Assembly (NCBI RefSeq): GCF_039535235.1
Contig: NZ_BAAAWU010000001.1
Coordinates: forward strand, 1,426,001-1,490,000
Source: Streptomyces roseoviridis
Lineage (GTDB): Bacteria; Actinomycetota; Actinomycetes; Streptomycetales; Streptomycetaceae
Length of the DNA stretch: 64,000 bases
Direction: 5' to 3'
The notes below the pieces were generated by a model. The model saw only the letters and a program-made list of their open reading frames with translations. It ran no database searches and was not told the DNA's origin. Numbering within the stretch: position 1 is the first letter of the stretch; each line of letters begins with the position of its first letter. Both the position numbers and the translations under genes were made by a program. Shown here in pieces: positions 35,359-43,931 of this stretch.

Positions 35359-36561
35359 ATGACCGCTGCCACCGCTCCCGCGTTGCTCGTCTCCGACCAC
35401 ATCGCCGGAGCGGTGTACGTCGTGTCCGTCCCCGACGGCACCGTCACCGCGCGCCTGACCGGCCGCCAACTCTCCGAGCACGCCGGGTTCCTGGCGCTGC
35501 CCGGGGGCAGGGTGGCCTGTGTCGACGACCGCCGGGGCGAGCTCCTGGTGCTCGACCCCTTCGGGGACGAACTCGTGGAACGCGCGGTTCCCGTCGCCGT
35601 ACCGGCCGAGCACCTGGCCTGCGATCCGGCCGGCCGGCTGCTCGCCGTCACCACCGGCCTGGGCCGGAACTCCACGCCCTGGTCGGACGTGTTGACCGTC
35701 GTCGACCTCGCCGACGGGGACGCCGCCCGGGTGCGCACCCGGGCCGGTGAACCCGGCGTGACGGTGCTCGGCGGCGACGATCCGCTCGTCGTGCTGCGCC
35801 ACCGCGAACCCGGTGCGCTGGCCGCCCACCGCTTCGCCGACCTCCTCGCGGCACCGCCCGGCTGCCCCGTCGTCACCCCGCACGCCCTCCTGCCGCTGCC
35901 CGACGACGGGCACGGCGACGCACAGGACCCCGCCGCGCGCCGGGTGTTCGCGGCCACGGGCGAGGGCGTGCACACGGCCCGCGGGAAGGACGGCGGGCTC
36001 GTCGCCGGGACGCCGATCCCGTGGGGATCGCCCGCCCGCGGCTGGTACCTCCGCCTCGACACCCGCCGGCGGGCGCTCTGGAGCACCCTGCGCGGTGGCG
36101 CTCCGGACCCGCTGGCCTGGCCGGAGTGGACCAACGAGGCGTGGTGCCACGACCTGGAGACGGGCCGCACCTCCCGCACCGGTCTCGGCCCCGGACTGGT
36201 CTTCCGGCTCGCCCTCGCCCGGAGCCACACCGCCTTCACCCGCGTCCACCCCGACGGCGACGAACTGGTGCTTCTGGGCCCCGACGACACCACGCGCCGG
36301 GTCCCGCTGCCCGCCATGGACGGCGCGCCCCGCCGCGGCGGCACCCCGTGGGAGGGCGTCCAGCGCCGGGCGGTCGCCGCCTCACCGGGCTCCGACTGGG
36401 TGGCCGTCAGCCGCGGCGGCCACGGCGAAGTGCACCTCGTCGACGCGTGGACGGGCCACGAGAGGACCCGGGTGCGCCTCGGCACGCCCCTGGACCACGG
36501 GGGTCACCTGATGATGGTCGCCCCCGGCGACGGCGCCGAAGGCGATCCCGTGGGCCGCTGA
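35359..36561 (+). CDS. Beta-propeller protein under the Zur-like box
   Basis: A 400-residue protein made of repeating beta-strand blades, for example ALLVSDHIAGAVYVVSVPDG, GRVACVDDRRGELLVLDPFG and LLAVTTGLGRNSTPWSDVLTVVDL. It has no signal peptide, so it appears cytoplasmic. The ATG has GGAGGA 5 nt upstream (35348-35353). It is divergent from the importer and shares its operator. Seven-bladed AztD zinc chaperones have a similar size and pattern but are secreted, so the relation is only suggestive. It could bind the metal or the imported peptide. Confidence 0.65.
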   Translation: MTAATAPALLVSDHIAGAVYVVSVPDGTVTARLTGRQLSEHAGFLALPGGRVACVDDRRGELLVLDPFGDELVERAVPVAVPAEHLACDPAGRLLAVTTGLGRNSTPWSDVLTVVDLADGDAARVRTRAGEPGVTVLGGDDPLVVLRHREPGALAAHRFADLLAAPPGCPVVTPHALLPLPDDGHGDAQDPAARRVFAATGEGVHTARGKDGGLVAGTPIPWGSPARGWYLRLDTRRRALWSTLRGGAPDPLAWPEWTNEAWCHDLETGRTSRTGLGPGLVFRLALARSHTAFTRVHPDGDELVLLGPDDTTRRVPLPAMDGAPRRGGTPWEGVQRRAVAASPGSDWVAVSRGGHGEVHLVDAWTGHERTRVRLGTPLDHGGHLMMVAPGDGAEGDPVGR

Positions 36562-36570
36562 CGTGACGGT

Positions 36571-36594
36571 CGCGTGGGCCTTCCCCGGCCCGCG
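36571..36594. terminator. Weak hairpin between convergent genes
   Basis: CGCG-T-GGGCC (36571-36580) pairs with GGCCCGCG (36587-36594) with one bulged T, between the beta-propeller and nucleoside hydrolase genes. Confidence 0.45.
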
Positions 36595-36597
36595 TCG

Positions 36598-37539
36598 TCA
36601 GCCACCCAGGACCCGCACCGCCTCCACGATCAGGTCCCAGAACCCGTCCGCGTCCAGTTCCACGCCCACCTCGGTCTCGGCGGGCAGGCCCGTCACCCCG
36701 TCCAGGTCCACCACCGTCGCGCCCCGGGTGTAGGTGCCCCTGAGCTCCACCCGCACCGCCGCCCGCACCAGGCGGACCAGCGACGGGTCGATGAGGTGGG
36801 CGACGGTGAGCGGATCGTGCAGCGGCGGCGCGTCGAGCCCGTAGACCTCGCGGTAGGTGGAGGCGAAGTAGGTGAGCAGCTCGACGCAGAGCCGGCTCAG
36901 CGGGGTGCCGAGCGCGGCGATCCGGGCGACGACCTCGGGCGTGGCCCGCGCCTGGTGGGTGACGTCGAGGCCGAACATCGTCACCGGCAGCCCGCTGCCG
37001 AGGACGATGTCGGCGGCTTCCGGGTCGCAGAGGATGTTGAACTCCGCGGCGGGCGTGGTGTTGCCGCGGCCCGTGGAGCCGCCCATGAGCACGATCCGCT
37101 CGATGCGCGCGGCGAGTCCGGGATGGGCGAGCAGGAAGGCCGCGACGTTGGTGAGCGGCCCGGTCGGCACGAGCGTGACCGGCGACGGGTGCGCGAGGAG
37201 GGTGTCCCGGATCAGGGTGAGCGCGTCGCGCGGGTCCTGCGGGACGTCCGGCTCGCCCTCGCCGAAACCGGGACCGTCGAGACCGGAGCCGCCGTGGATG
37301 TTCTCGGCGACCCGGCGCGGCCCGTGCAGCGGCCGGTCCCGGCCCGCCGCGATCGGCACGCCCCGGATCCCGGCCGCCGAGCAGACCCGGCGGGCGTTGA
37401 GCGTGGTCTTCTCCACGGTCTGGTTGCCCGCGACGGTGGTGATCGCGAGCAGCTCGACGGCGGGGTGCGCGGCGGCGAGCAGGATGTTGAAGGCGTCGTC
37501 GTGACCGGGGTCGCAGTCGAGGATCACAGGGACCGGCAT
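36598..37539 (-). CDS. Inosine-uridine preferring nucleoside hydrolase
   Basis: A 313-residue hydrolase that splits ribonucleosides to ribose and base. The N-terminal calcium-binding motif ILDCDPGHDDAFN carries the diagnostic DxDPGxDD. Other conserved parts are TVAGNQTVEKTTLNA, VPTGPLTN and EFNILCDPEAA, and HDPLTVAHLIDP with the catalytic His near the C-terminus. GAGGAG lies directly against the ATG at 37539, which is too close; translation may begin at the GTG four codons downstream. Confidence 0.9.
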   Translation of the reverse strand: MPVPVILDCDPGHDDAFNILLAAAHPAVELLAITTVAGNQTVEKTTLNARRVCSAAGIRGVPIAAGRDRPLHGPRRVAENIHGGSGLDGPGFGEGEPDVPQDPRDALTLIRDTLLAHPSPVTLVPTGPLTNVAAFLLAHPGLAARIERIVLMGGSTGRGNTTPAAEFNILCDPEAADIVLGSGLPVTMFGLDVTHQARATPEVVARIAALGTPLSRLCVELLTYFASTYREVYGLDAPPLHDPLTVAHLIDPSLVRLVRAAVRVELRGTYTRGATVVDLDGVTGLPAETEVGVELDADGFWDLIVEAVRVLGG

Positions 37540-37607
37540 CTCCTCACCGTCCCACACCCGGCCCGTCCCGCGCGGCACGCCGCGGGCCGCGACGCCCGTC
37601 GTGCCGC

Positions 37608-38399
37608 TCAGGGGGCCCAGTACCGTGCCAGCGCCCCTTCCCGGTACGGGGCCGGGCTGACGCTCAGTTCGCCGGCGAACGGGCGGTCGAGGACGAAGAC
37701 GAGGAGCAGGCTGAAGCCGATGAGGGCGGCGACCGAGCCGACGAAGAGGATCTGGACGCGCAGCTTGCGCATGCCGTACAGGAAGGTGAGCGGGATCAGG
37801 ACGAGCGCGCCGCCGAAGGCCAGCGCCTGGAGCAGCGGCGGCAGTTCCTGCTCGGCCATGGTCAGCCGGGCACGGCGCTGGGAGGCGACGTCGTCGAGGT
37901 GGCCGACCGCCTTCTCGTAGAAGACCTTCTCGCGCGTCGTCCTGGGCTCGTAGCCCTGCAGCACCTCGTAGACGGTCTGCAGCCGGCCCGCGGTGACGCC
38001 GTGGCTGGGCGTGCCGGCCCGCATCTGGGGCCACTGGTCCTCGACGACGGCGTGCACGTAGTCGCTGAGCGCGGCGTCGAGACGGGCGCGGACCGGCGGC
38101 GGGAAGGCGGCGGCGTCGCGGGCGATGAGGGCCGTGTCGGTGGCCTCGGTGGCCACGATGGTCTGGGTGTTCTCCAGCTGGGTCCAGAGGGTGACGATGA
38201 CGAACGCGAGGATGATCCCGTAGATCGCGCCGAACATCCCCAGCGTCACGCCGACCATGTCGTTGTGCTCGCCGCGGGCGAGCGACGGGTGTCTGCGGCG
38301 GAGCAGCACGCTGCCGGTGACCGCCACGGCGACGGTGCCGCCGACGGTGAGCACGGCCAGGGTGAAGGTGCTGAAGTGGTTGAGCAGCCAGAGCGACAT
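37608..38399 (-). CDS. DUF4239 membrane protein
   Basis: A 263-residue protein with two N-terminal helices (about 10-32 and 50-72) and two near residues 190-240 around a large polar middle region. The pattern VGVTLGMFGAIYGIILAFVIVTLW and EATDTALIARDAAAFPPP is typical of DUF4239 (bestrophin-like) proteins of unknown function. No Shine-Dalgarno is visible. A TAGACT hexamer (38413-38408) lies 8 nt upstream of the ATG, pointing to a leaderless transcript. Confidence 0.75.
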   Translation of the reverse strand: MSLWLLNHFSTFTLAVLTVGGTVAVAVTGSVLLRRRHPSLARGEHNDMVGVTLGMFGAIYGIILAFVIVTLWTQLENTQTIVATEATDTALIARDAAAFPPPVRARLDAALSDYVHAVVEDQWPQMRAGTPSHGVTAGRLQTVYEVLQGYEPRTTREKVFYEKAVGHLDDVASQRRARLTMAEQELPPLLQALAFGGALVLIPLTFLYGMRKLRVQILFVGSVAALIGFSLLLVFVLDRPFAGELSVSPAPYREGALARYWAP

Positions 38400-38670
38400 G
38401 TGCGGGGAGTCTAGGCAGGGGCGTACGGGGCGGCGTGCGCCCCGATCGCGCCCCGGACGGCGGCTCGGGGGCACGAAAAGGGGCGCACGACAAGGCCGCC
38501 GCGGCGGCGGGCGCGGGGCGGGGCACCTGCCGGGGCCCGGTCGGTCCACCCCATCGAGTGACCCGCATGACGGCCGGAGGACAGGAGCAGAACGCGAGGA
38601 CCGGGCCCCGGCGCTCGGTGCGCGCCGGGCGCCGGGGCCCGCTGTCGGACCCGACTGGCACGATCTCCGC

Positions 38671-40830
38671 ATGGAACTCGTACACCCGCTCGACGGCCTG
38701 GACGCGCGTCCCTGGTCCTCCCTCCGCCATGCCTACGGGCCGGCCGACGATCTGCCGGAGCTGCTGCGCGCGCTGGCCGGCCCCGCGGAGGAGGCGGCCG
38801 GCCAAGCGCTGTCGGAGCTGTACGGAAGCGTGTTGCACCAGGGGACGGTGTACGCCGCCAGTGCGGAGGCGGTGCCGTTCCTGGCGAGGATCGCGGCGGC
38901 GGGGCACCGGGTCGTGGACGTCCTGGCGCTGCTGGGCGGCATGGCCGAGAGCGAGGACGCGTACGGGGTGGCGCCGGGGGCGGTCCGCGAGGCCGTGGCG
39001 CGCCAACTCCCGCTGCTGCTGCCCTTGCTGACGGCCGGGGAGCCGGAGGTCCGCCGGACCGCCGCGTGGGCCGTGTCCCACACGCGTGCGGCCCGGGTCG
39101 TGCTTCCGGCTCTGCGCCGGTGCTGGGAGGAGGAGGCCGAGGCCACGGTGCGCGCGGAGGTCCTCGCCGGCATCGCGCGCCTCGACCCGGCGGCCGGCGC
39201 GGCGGTCGCGGCCGCGGCCCTGGCCCCGTCGGAAGCGCCCGAGCTGCGTCTGGCCGCGGTGTTCGCCTGCCTCGACGCGGACGTGCCGTGGACGACGGCG
39301 CACCACGCGGCGATGCTGGCCGTTCTGCCGGCCGGTCCCCTGGTGGGCGGCCTCGACCTGGACCGCACCGAGCCGCTCGCGGACGTCGTGGAGACCTTGC
39401 TGCTACGGGACCGGGCGCCGGACCGGGAGGCGGCGATCGCGCTGGTCGACGCGGCCCTGCGCGACGACCGGGCCGACGTGCGGGCCGAGGCCCGGTGGGC
39501 CGCCGACCGTGCCTGCATGCTCTCCCGGAGCGCTCCGGTGCGCCTGCTGGAGGCGCTGCGGTCCGCTGCCGTCGACGAGGGGTCCGTCCTCGCGACGGCG
39601 TCGCTGCTGGGACGGCTCGGCCGCACGGCCGCTCCGGCCGCCGACCTCCTGGCCCGCACCGCCGCGAGGAACCCCGGGCGGAAGGACGACATCGCGGACC
39701 GCGCCCTGGCCGCGCTCGTCCTCGCCGCACCCGACCGGGCGGCCGGACCGCTGGCCGAGGGCCTCGGTGTGCGGCCGCGGGCGCTGTCCGCCGCGGCCGG
39801 GTTCCCGGCCGACGGCACGCACGTCCCCTTCCCGTACGACGGTGACCTGCTCTCCGCCGTACGGCGCCGCCTCGGCAGCCCGGAGGCTCTGGGCGGCAAC
39901 GAGTCGTGGCAGTTGACGGCCCTGCTCGGCGGCTGGGGCCCCCGGGCCGTACCGGCACTGCCCGAGCTGTACGGGGCGCTCGCCCACGCCCCGTCGCACG
40001 CCGCCCCGGCGATCGCCGCGATCGTCCGCGCCGCCGGACCCGCCGAGCGGGCGGAGGCGGCGCGGAACCTGCGCGCGGCCGCCGAGCAGGGGTCGCTTCC
40101 GGCGGCCCGCGCCCTCGACGACGTCACCGGCGGGCACCCGCTCCTGGTGGACCTCCTCGCGGCGGAGCTCCGGGAGGACCGGCACCGGGTCGAAGAGGCG
40201 GCGGTGACGGCGGCGGCCCTCGGGTCCCGGGCGGGGGACCTGGCGCCGGCGCTGCGCGCCGCGCTCGGCGGACCGGGCGGCGGGACGACCACGCCCGACC
40301 TGGACGCGGACACCGCACTGGCCGAAGCCCTGTGGCGGATCACCGGGGACGCCGCCACGGCGGTCGCCGCCCTCGACTCCGTCTTCGCACGGGCGGAGCC
40401 GGGGCCCTGGAGCCGGTGGGCCGCGGTGCGGGCCGCCCGGGTGACGGCCCTCCTCGGTCCGGCCGGTCGGCCGCTCGCCCCCCGCGTGCGAGCCCTGCTC
40501 GACGATCCGGCGCGGGTGCCGGCGGCGGTGCTCGCGCTCGTGTCCGTGGCGGAACCGGCCGAGCTGGACCGTACGGCGCTCGCCGAGGCCGTTCTGCGCT
40601 CCGCCGAGCGGGAAGCGGACCCGGAGGGTGCCTGCGACGCCCTGGAAGCCCTGGGCGCCGTCGCGCTCTCGCCCGAGCAGCTGCGCCGCCTCGCCGCCCT
40701 CGCCGACGGCGACCTGCGGACGATCCGCTCGGGCGTGCAGGACCGGATCATCCGCCGGGACGAGACCTTCCGCATCCGCGCCCGAGAGCTCCTCTCGTCC
40801 TTCACCGCCACGGCCCCGGCCACGCGGTGA
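38671..40830 (+). CDS. Large HEAT-repeat protein
   Basis: A 719-residue, almost entirely helical protein built of HEAT/armadillo-like repeats of about 35-45 residues. Examples are EVRRTAAWAVSHTRAARVVL, VRAEVLAGIARLDPAAGAAV and DVRAEARWAADRACMLS. The ATG at 38671 starts MELVHPLDGLDARPW; no ribosome site is seen, so the message may be leaderless. It has no signal peptide or membrane helix. It is probably a scaffold. No operon partner is evident, and it is unrelated in length to the HEAT gene at 4879. Confidence 0.75.
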   Translation: MELVHPLDGLDARPWSSLRHAYGPADDLPELLRALAGPAEEAAGQALSELYGSVLHQGTVYAASAEAVPFLARIAAAGHRVVDVLALLGGMAESEDAYGVAPGAVREAVARQLPLLLPLLTAGEPEVRRTAAWAVSHTRAARVVLPALRRCWEEEAEATVRAEVLAGIARLDPAAGAAVAAAALAPSEAPELRLAAVFACLDADVPWTTAHHAAMLAVLPAGPLVGGLDLDRTEPLADVVETLLLRDRAPDREAAIALVDAALRDDRADVRAEARWAADRACMLSRSAPVRLLEALRSAAVDEGSVLATASLLGRLGRTAAPAADLLARTAARNPGRKDDIADRALAALVLAAPDRAAGPLAEGLGVRPRALSAAAGFPADGTHVPFPYDGDLLSAVRRRLGSPEALGGNESWQLTALLGGWGPRAVPALPELYGALAHAPSHAAPAIAAIVRAAGPAERAEAARNLRAAAEQGSLPAARALDDVTGGHPLLVDLLAAELREDRHRVEEAAVTAAALGSRAGDLAPALRAALGGPGGGTTTPDLDADTALAEALWRITGDAATAVAALDSVFARAEPGPWSRWAAVRAARVTALLGPAGRPLAPRVRALLDDPARVPAAVLALVSVAEPAELDRTALAEAVLRSAEREADPEGACDALEALGAVALSPEQLRRLAALADGDLRTIRSGVQDRIIRRDETFRIRARELLSSFTATAPATR

Positions 40831-41461
40831 CGCAGCGGCGGCCGCTGCCACGGGCCTTGCCGCCGCTGTCTCGGCCGGTGCCCCGGCCCTCGTGGGACCG
40901 GCGGTCGGGATCGGCGGCGACGCCGCCGGCACCGGGGGAGGCGGACCGTGGCCTGCGCCGTCTGGTGGGGAAGGAGGCGCGGGCGTCCCGACGTGACCGG
41001 ACGGCGCGGCCCGCCCTCGGCCTCGTGCTCCCGCCGGAGCAACCGGACCGCCTGAACGCCTGGACGCCTGACGGCCCGTCACTTCAGGCACCTGGCCGGA
41101 GCCTGCGGCGGGCGCCGGGCCGGGTGGGCGGCGGCTCCTCGGCCTGCGCCCCGACCGCGGCGAGGCGGCTGGCTACGGGACTCCAGCCGTACGGCGGGTA
41201 CGGGTCGACGGGGAGCCGTCCGGCAGTCCGGCGGCGCGGGGCCGTCGGCAGCGGACCGGACGGCCCACGCCGTGGGCCCCCCGCTGCCCGCAGGTCGCAG
41301 GCCGCAGGGTGGCTTCCGCCACGAGAGGCACTCCGAGTTCTGCCGACACCCCTGACGGCGTCGCACGTCGGCAGCCGGCTTGCGCGGGACGACGAAGGCG
41401 AGGGAACGACAAAGGCGAGGGGGGGTGCACCCTCTCCTCGCCACTCTTAACTTATAGCGCA
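40831..41461. other. Gap without a supported gene
   Basis: This stretch has open frames on both strands but none with a convincing start, composition or family match. It holds a perfect 8-1-8 palindrome GCAGCGGC-G-GCCGCTGC (40832-40848), likely the terminator of the HEAT gene. An imperfect GGCGAGG...CCTCGCC stem (about 41414-41442) ends in an AT-rich patch (CTTAACTTATAG, 41446-41457) that probably includes the helR -10, TAACTT at 41448-41453. Confidence 0.6.
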
Positions 41462-41465
41462 CCGG

Positions 41466-41484
41466 GGGGCTTGCGGCAAGGCCC
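41466..41484 (+). promoter_or_regulatory. Rifamycin-associated element (RAE)
   Basis: GGGGCTTGCGGCAAGGCCC is exactly the 19-bp inverted repeat known as the RAE, which mediates induction of rifamycin-resistance genes in actinomycetes. It sits 26 nt before the helR start and just downstream of a plausible -10 (TAACTT, 41448-41453). This strongly supports both the helR identification and its induction by RNA polymerase inhibitors. Confidence 0.93.
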
Positions 41485-41510
41485 CCGTGATGCCACACAA
41501 TCGCTCATCT

Positions 41511-43664
41511 ATGAATCTCACCACCAGCGCTTTCGCCCTTTCCGACCACCTCTCCGCGAAGGCCGACCCGGCCCTGATCTCCGCCGACGACCGGCACTTC
41601 GCGGCCATCGCGGAGAGCCTGCGGGAGTCGATCGCCGATCTGTCCGAGCGTCTCGCCGTGCTGCGCAGGGCGCCGGGCGGTGCCGGCCGCGGGGCGATGG
41701 ACCGGGACGCCGAGATCCACCGGCTGAGCGGGCGCCTGCGCACCCTGCGCCGCTTCGGCCTCGACCTGTGCCTCGGCCGCGTCGTCGCCGCGGACGGTTC
41801 CGAACCCCTCTACATCGGCCGGCTCGGCCTCACCGACGCCGAGGGGCACCGGCTGCTGATCGACTGGCGCTCCCCGGCCGCCGAGCCGTTCTTCGCGGCC
41901 ACCCACGCCGACCCGATGGGCCTGGCCAGCCGGCGCAGGTACCGCTGGACGGACGGCCGGGTCAGCGACTACTGGGACGAGGTCTTCACCGACGAGGGCC
42001 TGGAGGGGCACGCCGCCCTCGACGACCAGTCCGCCTTCATCGCGAGCCTGGGCGGCAACCGGTCCGCCCGGATGCGGGACGTGCTCGCCACCATCCAGGC
42101 CGACCAGGACGCGATCATCCGCGCCGGGTCCCGCGGCGCGCTCGTCGTCGACGGCGGCCCCGGCACGGGCAAGACCGTCGTCGCCCTGCACCGCACGGCC
42201 CACCTGCTCTACGCCGATCCGCGGCTCGGGCACCGCCGCGGCGGCGTGCTGTTCGTCGGCCCGCACCAGCCGTACCTGGCGTACGTCTCCGACGTCCTGC
42301 CCAGTCTCGGCGAGGAGGGCGTGCAGACCTGCACGGTGCGGGACCTCGTACCGGAGGGTGCGACGGCCGGGGAGGAGAGCGACCCGGAGGTGGCCCGCCT
42401 GAAGTCGTCCGCGGACATGGTCCGGACGATCGAGATGGCGGTCCGGTTCTACGAGGAGCCGCCCACCGCGACGGTGCGGGTCTCGACCCCCTGGGCGCAG
42501 GTGCGGATCGACGCCGACGACTGGGCGGAGGCGTTCGAGGCCGCGGAGGGCACCCCGCACAACGAGGCGCGGGACCGGATCCGCGAGGAGCTGGGCACGA
42601 TCGTCCTCGACCGGCTGGACGGCGTCCTCGACGAGGAGGTGTCGGAGGAGGAGTTCCGGCAGGCGCTGCTGCGCGACAAGGAGCTGGGCGACGCCCTCGA
42701 CGGCGCCTGGCCGCTGATCGAGCCGACCGACCTCGTCGGGGACCTGTGGTCCGTCCCCGCGTATCTGCGGCTGTGCGCTCCGTGGCTCGGCGCGGACGAG
42801 GTCCGCAGGCTCCAGCGGGCCGACCCGCAGGCGTGGACGGTGTCCGATCTGCCGCTCCTGGACGCGGCACGGCAGCGGCTGGGCGACCCGCAGGCCACGC
42901 GGCGCAAGCGCCGGCGCGACGCCGCCGTCGCGGCCGAGCGGGAGCGCATGGCCCGCGTCATCGCCGATGTGCTCGCGGCCGACCACGACGGCGAGGGCGC
43001 GGTGACGATGCTGCACGGCCGGGACCTCCAGGAGAGCCTGGTCGACGAGGCGGCGCTGCCCGGGAAGGAAGCCGATCTGCTGGCCGGCCCGTTCGCGCAC
43101 GTCGTGGTGGACGAGGCGCAGGAGCTGACCGACGCGGAGTGGCAGATGCTGCTGCTGCGCTGCCCGTCCCGCAGCTTCACCATCGTCGGGGACCGCGCCC
43201 AGGCCCGGCACGGCTTCACGGAGTCGTGGCGGGAACGCCTGGAGCGGATCGGCCTCGACCGGATCGAGGTGACCTCGCTGAGCATCAACTACCGTACGCC
43301 GGAGGAGGTGATGGCCGAGGCGGAGCCGGCCATCCGGGCGGCGCTGCCGGACGCCAACGTGCCGACGTCCGTGCGCAGCACCGGCGTTCCCGTCGTGCAC
43401 GGTTCGGCCGCGGACCGGGACGCGGTCCTCGACGCCTGGCTCGCCGAGCACGCCGAGGGCATCGCCTGTGTCATCGGCGATCCCTCCTTCCGGGGCACCG
43501 ACCGGGTGCGGTCGCTGACGCCGGGGCTCTCCAAGGGCCTGGAGTTCGACCTGGTCGTGCTCGTGGACCCGGAGCACTTCGGCGAGGGGGTCGAGGGTGC
43601 GGTGGACCGCTACGTCGCGATGACCCGGGCGACGCGGCAGCTCGTCGTGCTCAGGAGTTCCTGA
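41511..43664 (+). CDS. helR: RNA polymerase recycling ATPase HelR
   Basis: A 717-residue UvrD/Rep-type ATPase of the HelD class that removes stalled or rifamycin-bound RNA polymerase from DNA. An N-terminal coiled-coil arm (about 25-85) precedes IGRLGLTDAEGHRLLIDWRSPAAEPFF and Walker A VDGGPGTGKTVVALHRTAHL (GGPGTGKT at 215-222). A helical insertion (about 290-500) follows, then Walker B HVVVDEAQELTDAEW, IVGDRAQARH, SINYRTPEEVM and the C-terminal VAMTRATRQLVVL. The start is at the ATG giving MNLTTSAFAL; in-frame GTG/ATG codons at 41487/41490 are possible. The RAE lies upstream. Confidence 0.93.
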   Translation: MNLTTSAFALSDHLSAKADPALISADDRHFAAIAESLRESIADLSERLAVLRRAPGGAGRGAMDRDAEIHRLSGRLRTLRRFGLDLCLGRVVAADGSEPLYIGRLGLTDAEGHRLLIDWRSPAAEPFFAATHADPMGLASRRRYRWTDGRVSDYWDEVFTDEGLEGHAALDDQSAFIASLGGNRSARMRDVLATIQADQDAIIRAGSRGALVVDGGPGTGKTVVALHRTAHLLYADPRLGHRRGGVLFVGPHQPYLAYVSDVLPSLGEEGVQTCTVRDLVPEGATAGEESDPEVARLKSSADMVRTIEMAVRFYEEPPTATVRVSTPWAQVRIDADDWAEAFEAAEGTPHNEARDRIREELGTIVLDRLDGVLDEEVSEEEFRQALLRDKELGDALDGAWPLIEPTDLVGDLWSVPAYLRLCAPWLGADEVRRLQRADPQAWTVSDLPLLDAARQRLGDPQATRRKRRRDAAVAAERERMARVIADVLAADHDGEGAVTMLHGRDLQESLVDEAALPGKEADLLAGPFAHVVVDEAQELTDAEWQMLLLRCPSRSFTIVGDRAQARHGFTESWRERLERIGLDRIEVTSLSINYRTPEEVMAEAEPAIRAALPDANVPTSVRSTGVPVVHGSAADRDAVLDAWLAEHAEGIACVIGDPSFRGTDRVRSLTPGLSKGLEFDLVVLVDPEHFGEGVEGAVDRYVAMTRATRQLVVLRSS

Positions 43665-43686
43665 CCGACCGTCGGGTCGGCGCCGG

Positions 43687-43722
43687 GTGAGGGGACCGTC
43701 AGCTCCGTCTCCGTCCCCTCAC
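43687..43722 (+). terminator. Hairpin after helR
   Basis: GTGAGGGGAC (43687-43696) pairs perfectly with GTCCCCTCAC (43713-43722) around a 16-nt loop, 22 nt past the helR stop. The rest of the 267-bp gap shows nothing. Confidence 0.6.
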
Positions 43723-43931
43723 GGTCCTCCCCCGCCCGTCCCTCCGCCCCCGGGGCGAGTCCGGGCGACGGCGCGCCGATCGGCCGTCCCGGTGGCGGCG
43801 CTTCGCGGCGCGGGGGACGGCCGTCGCCGCTCACCGGCACCCGCCCGCGCCGGTCCCGGCGCGGGCCGGCGGCCCCGGTGGCCGAGCGCTGGAAGGAACC
43901 GGACGCCGGGGGCATCCCGCGGTCCGCCCCG

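Noticed and set aside
40831..41498. Possible small genes on either strand in the gap before helR
   Set aside because: Open frames are a by-product of GC content; none has a supported start, codon pattern or recognisable domain.
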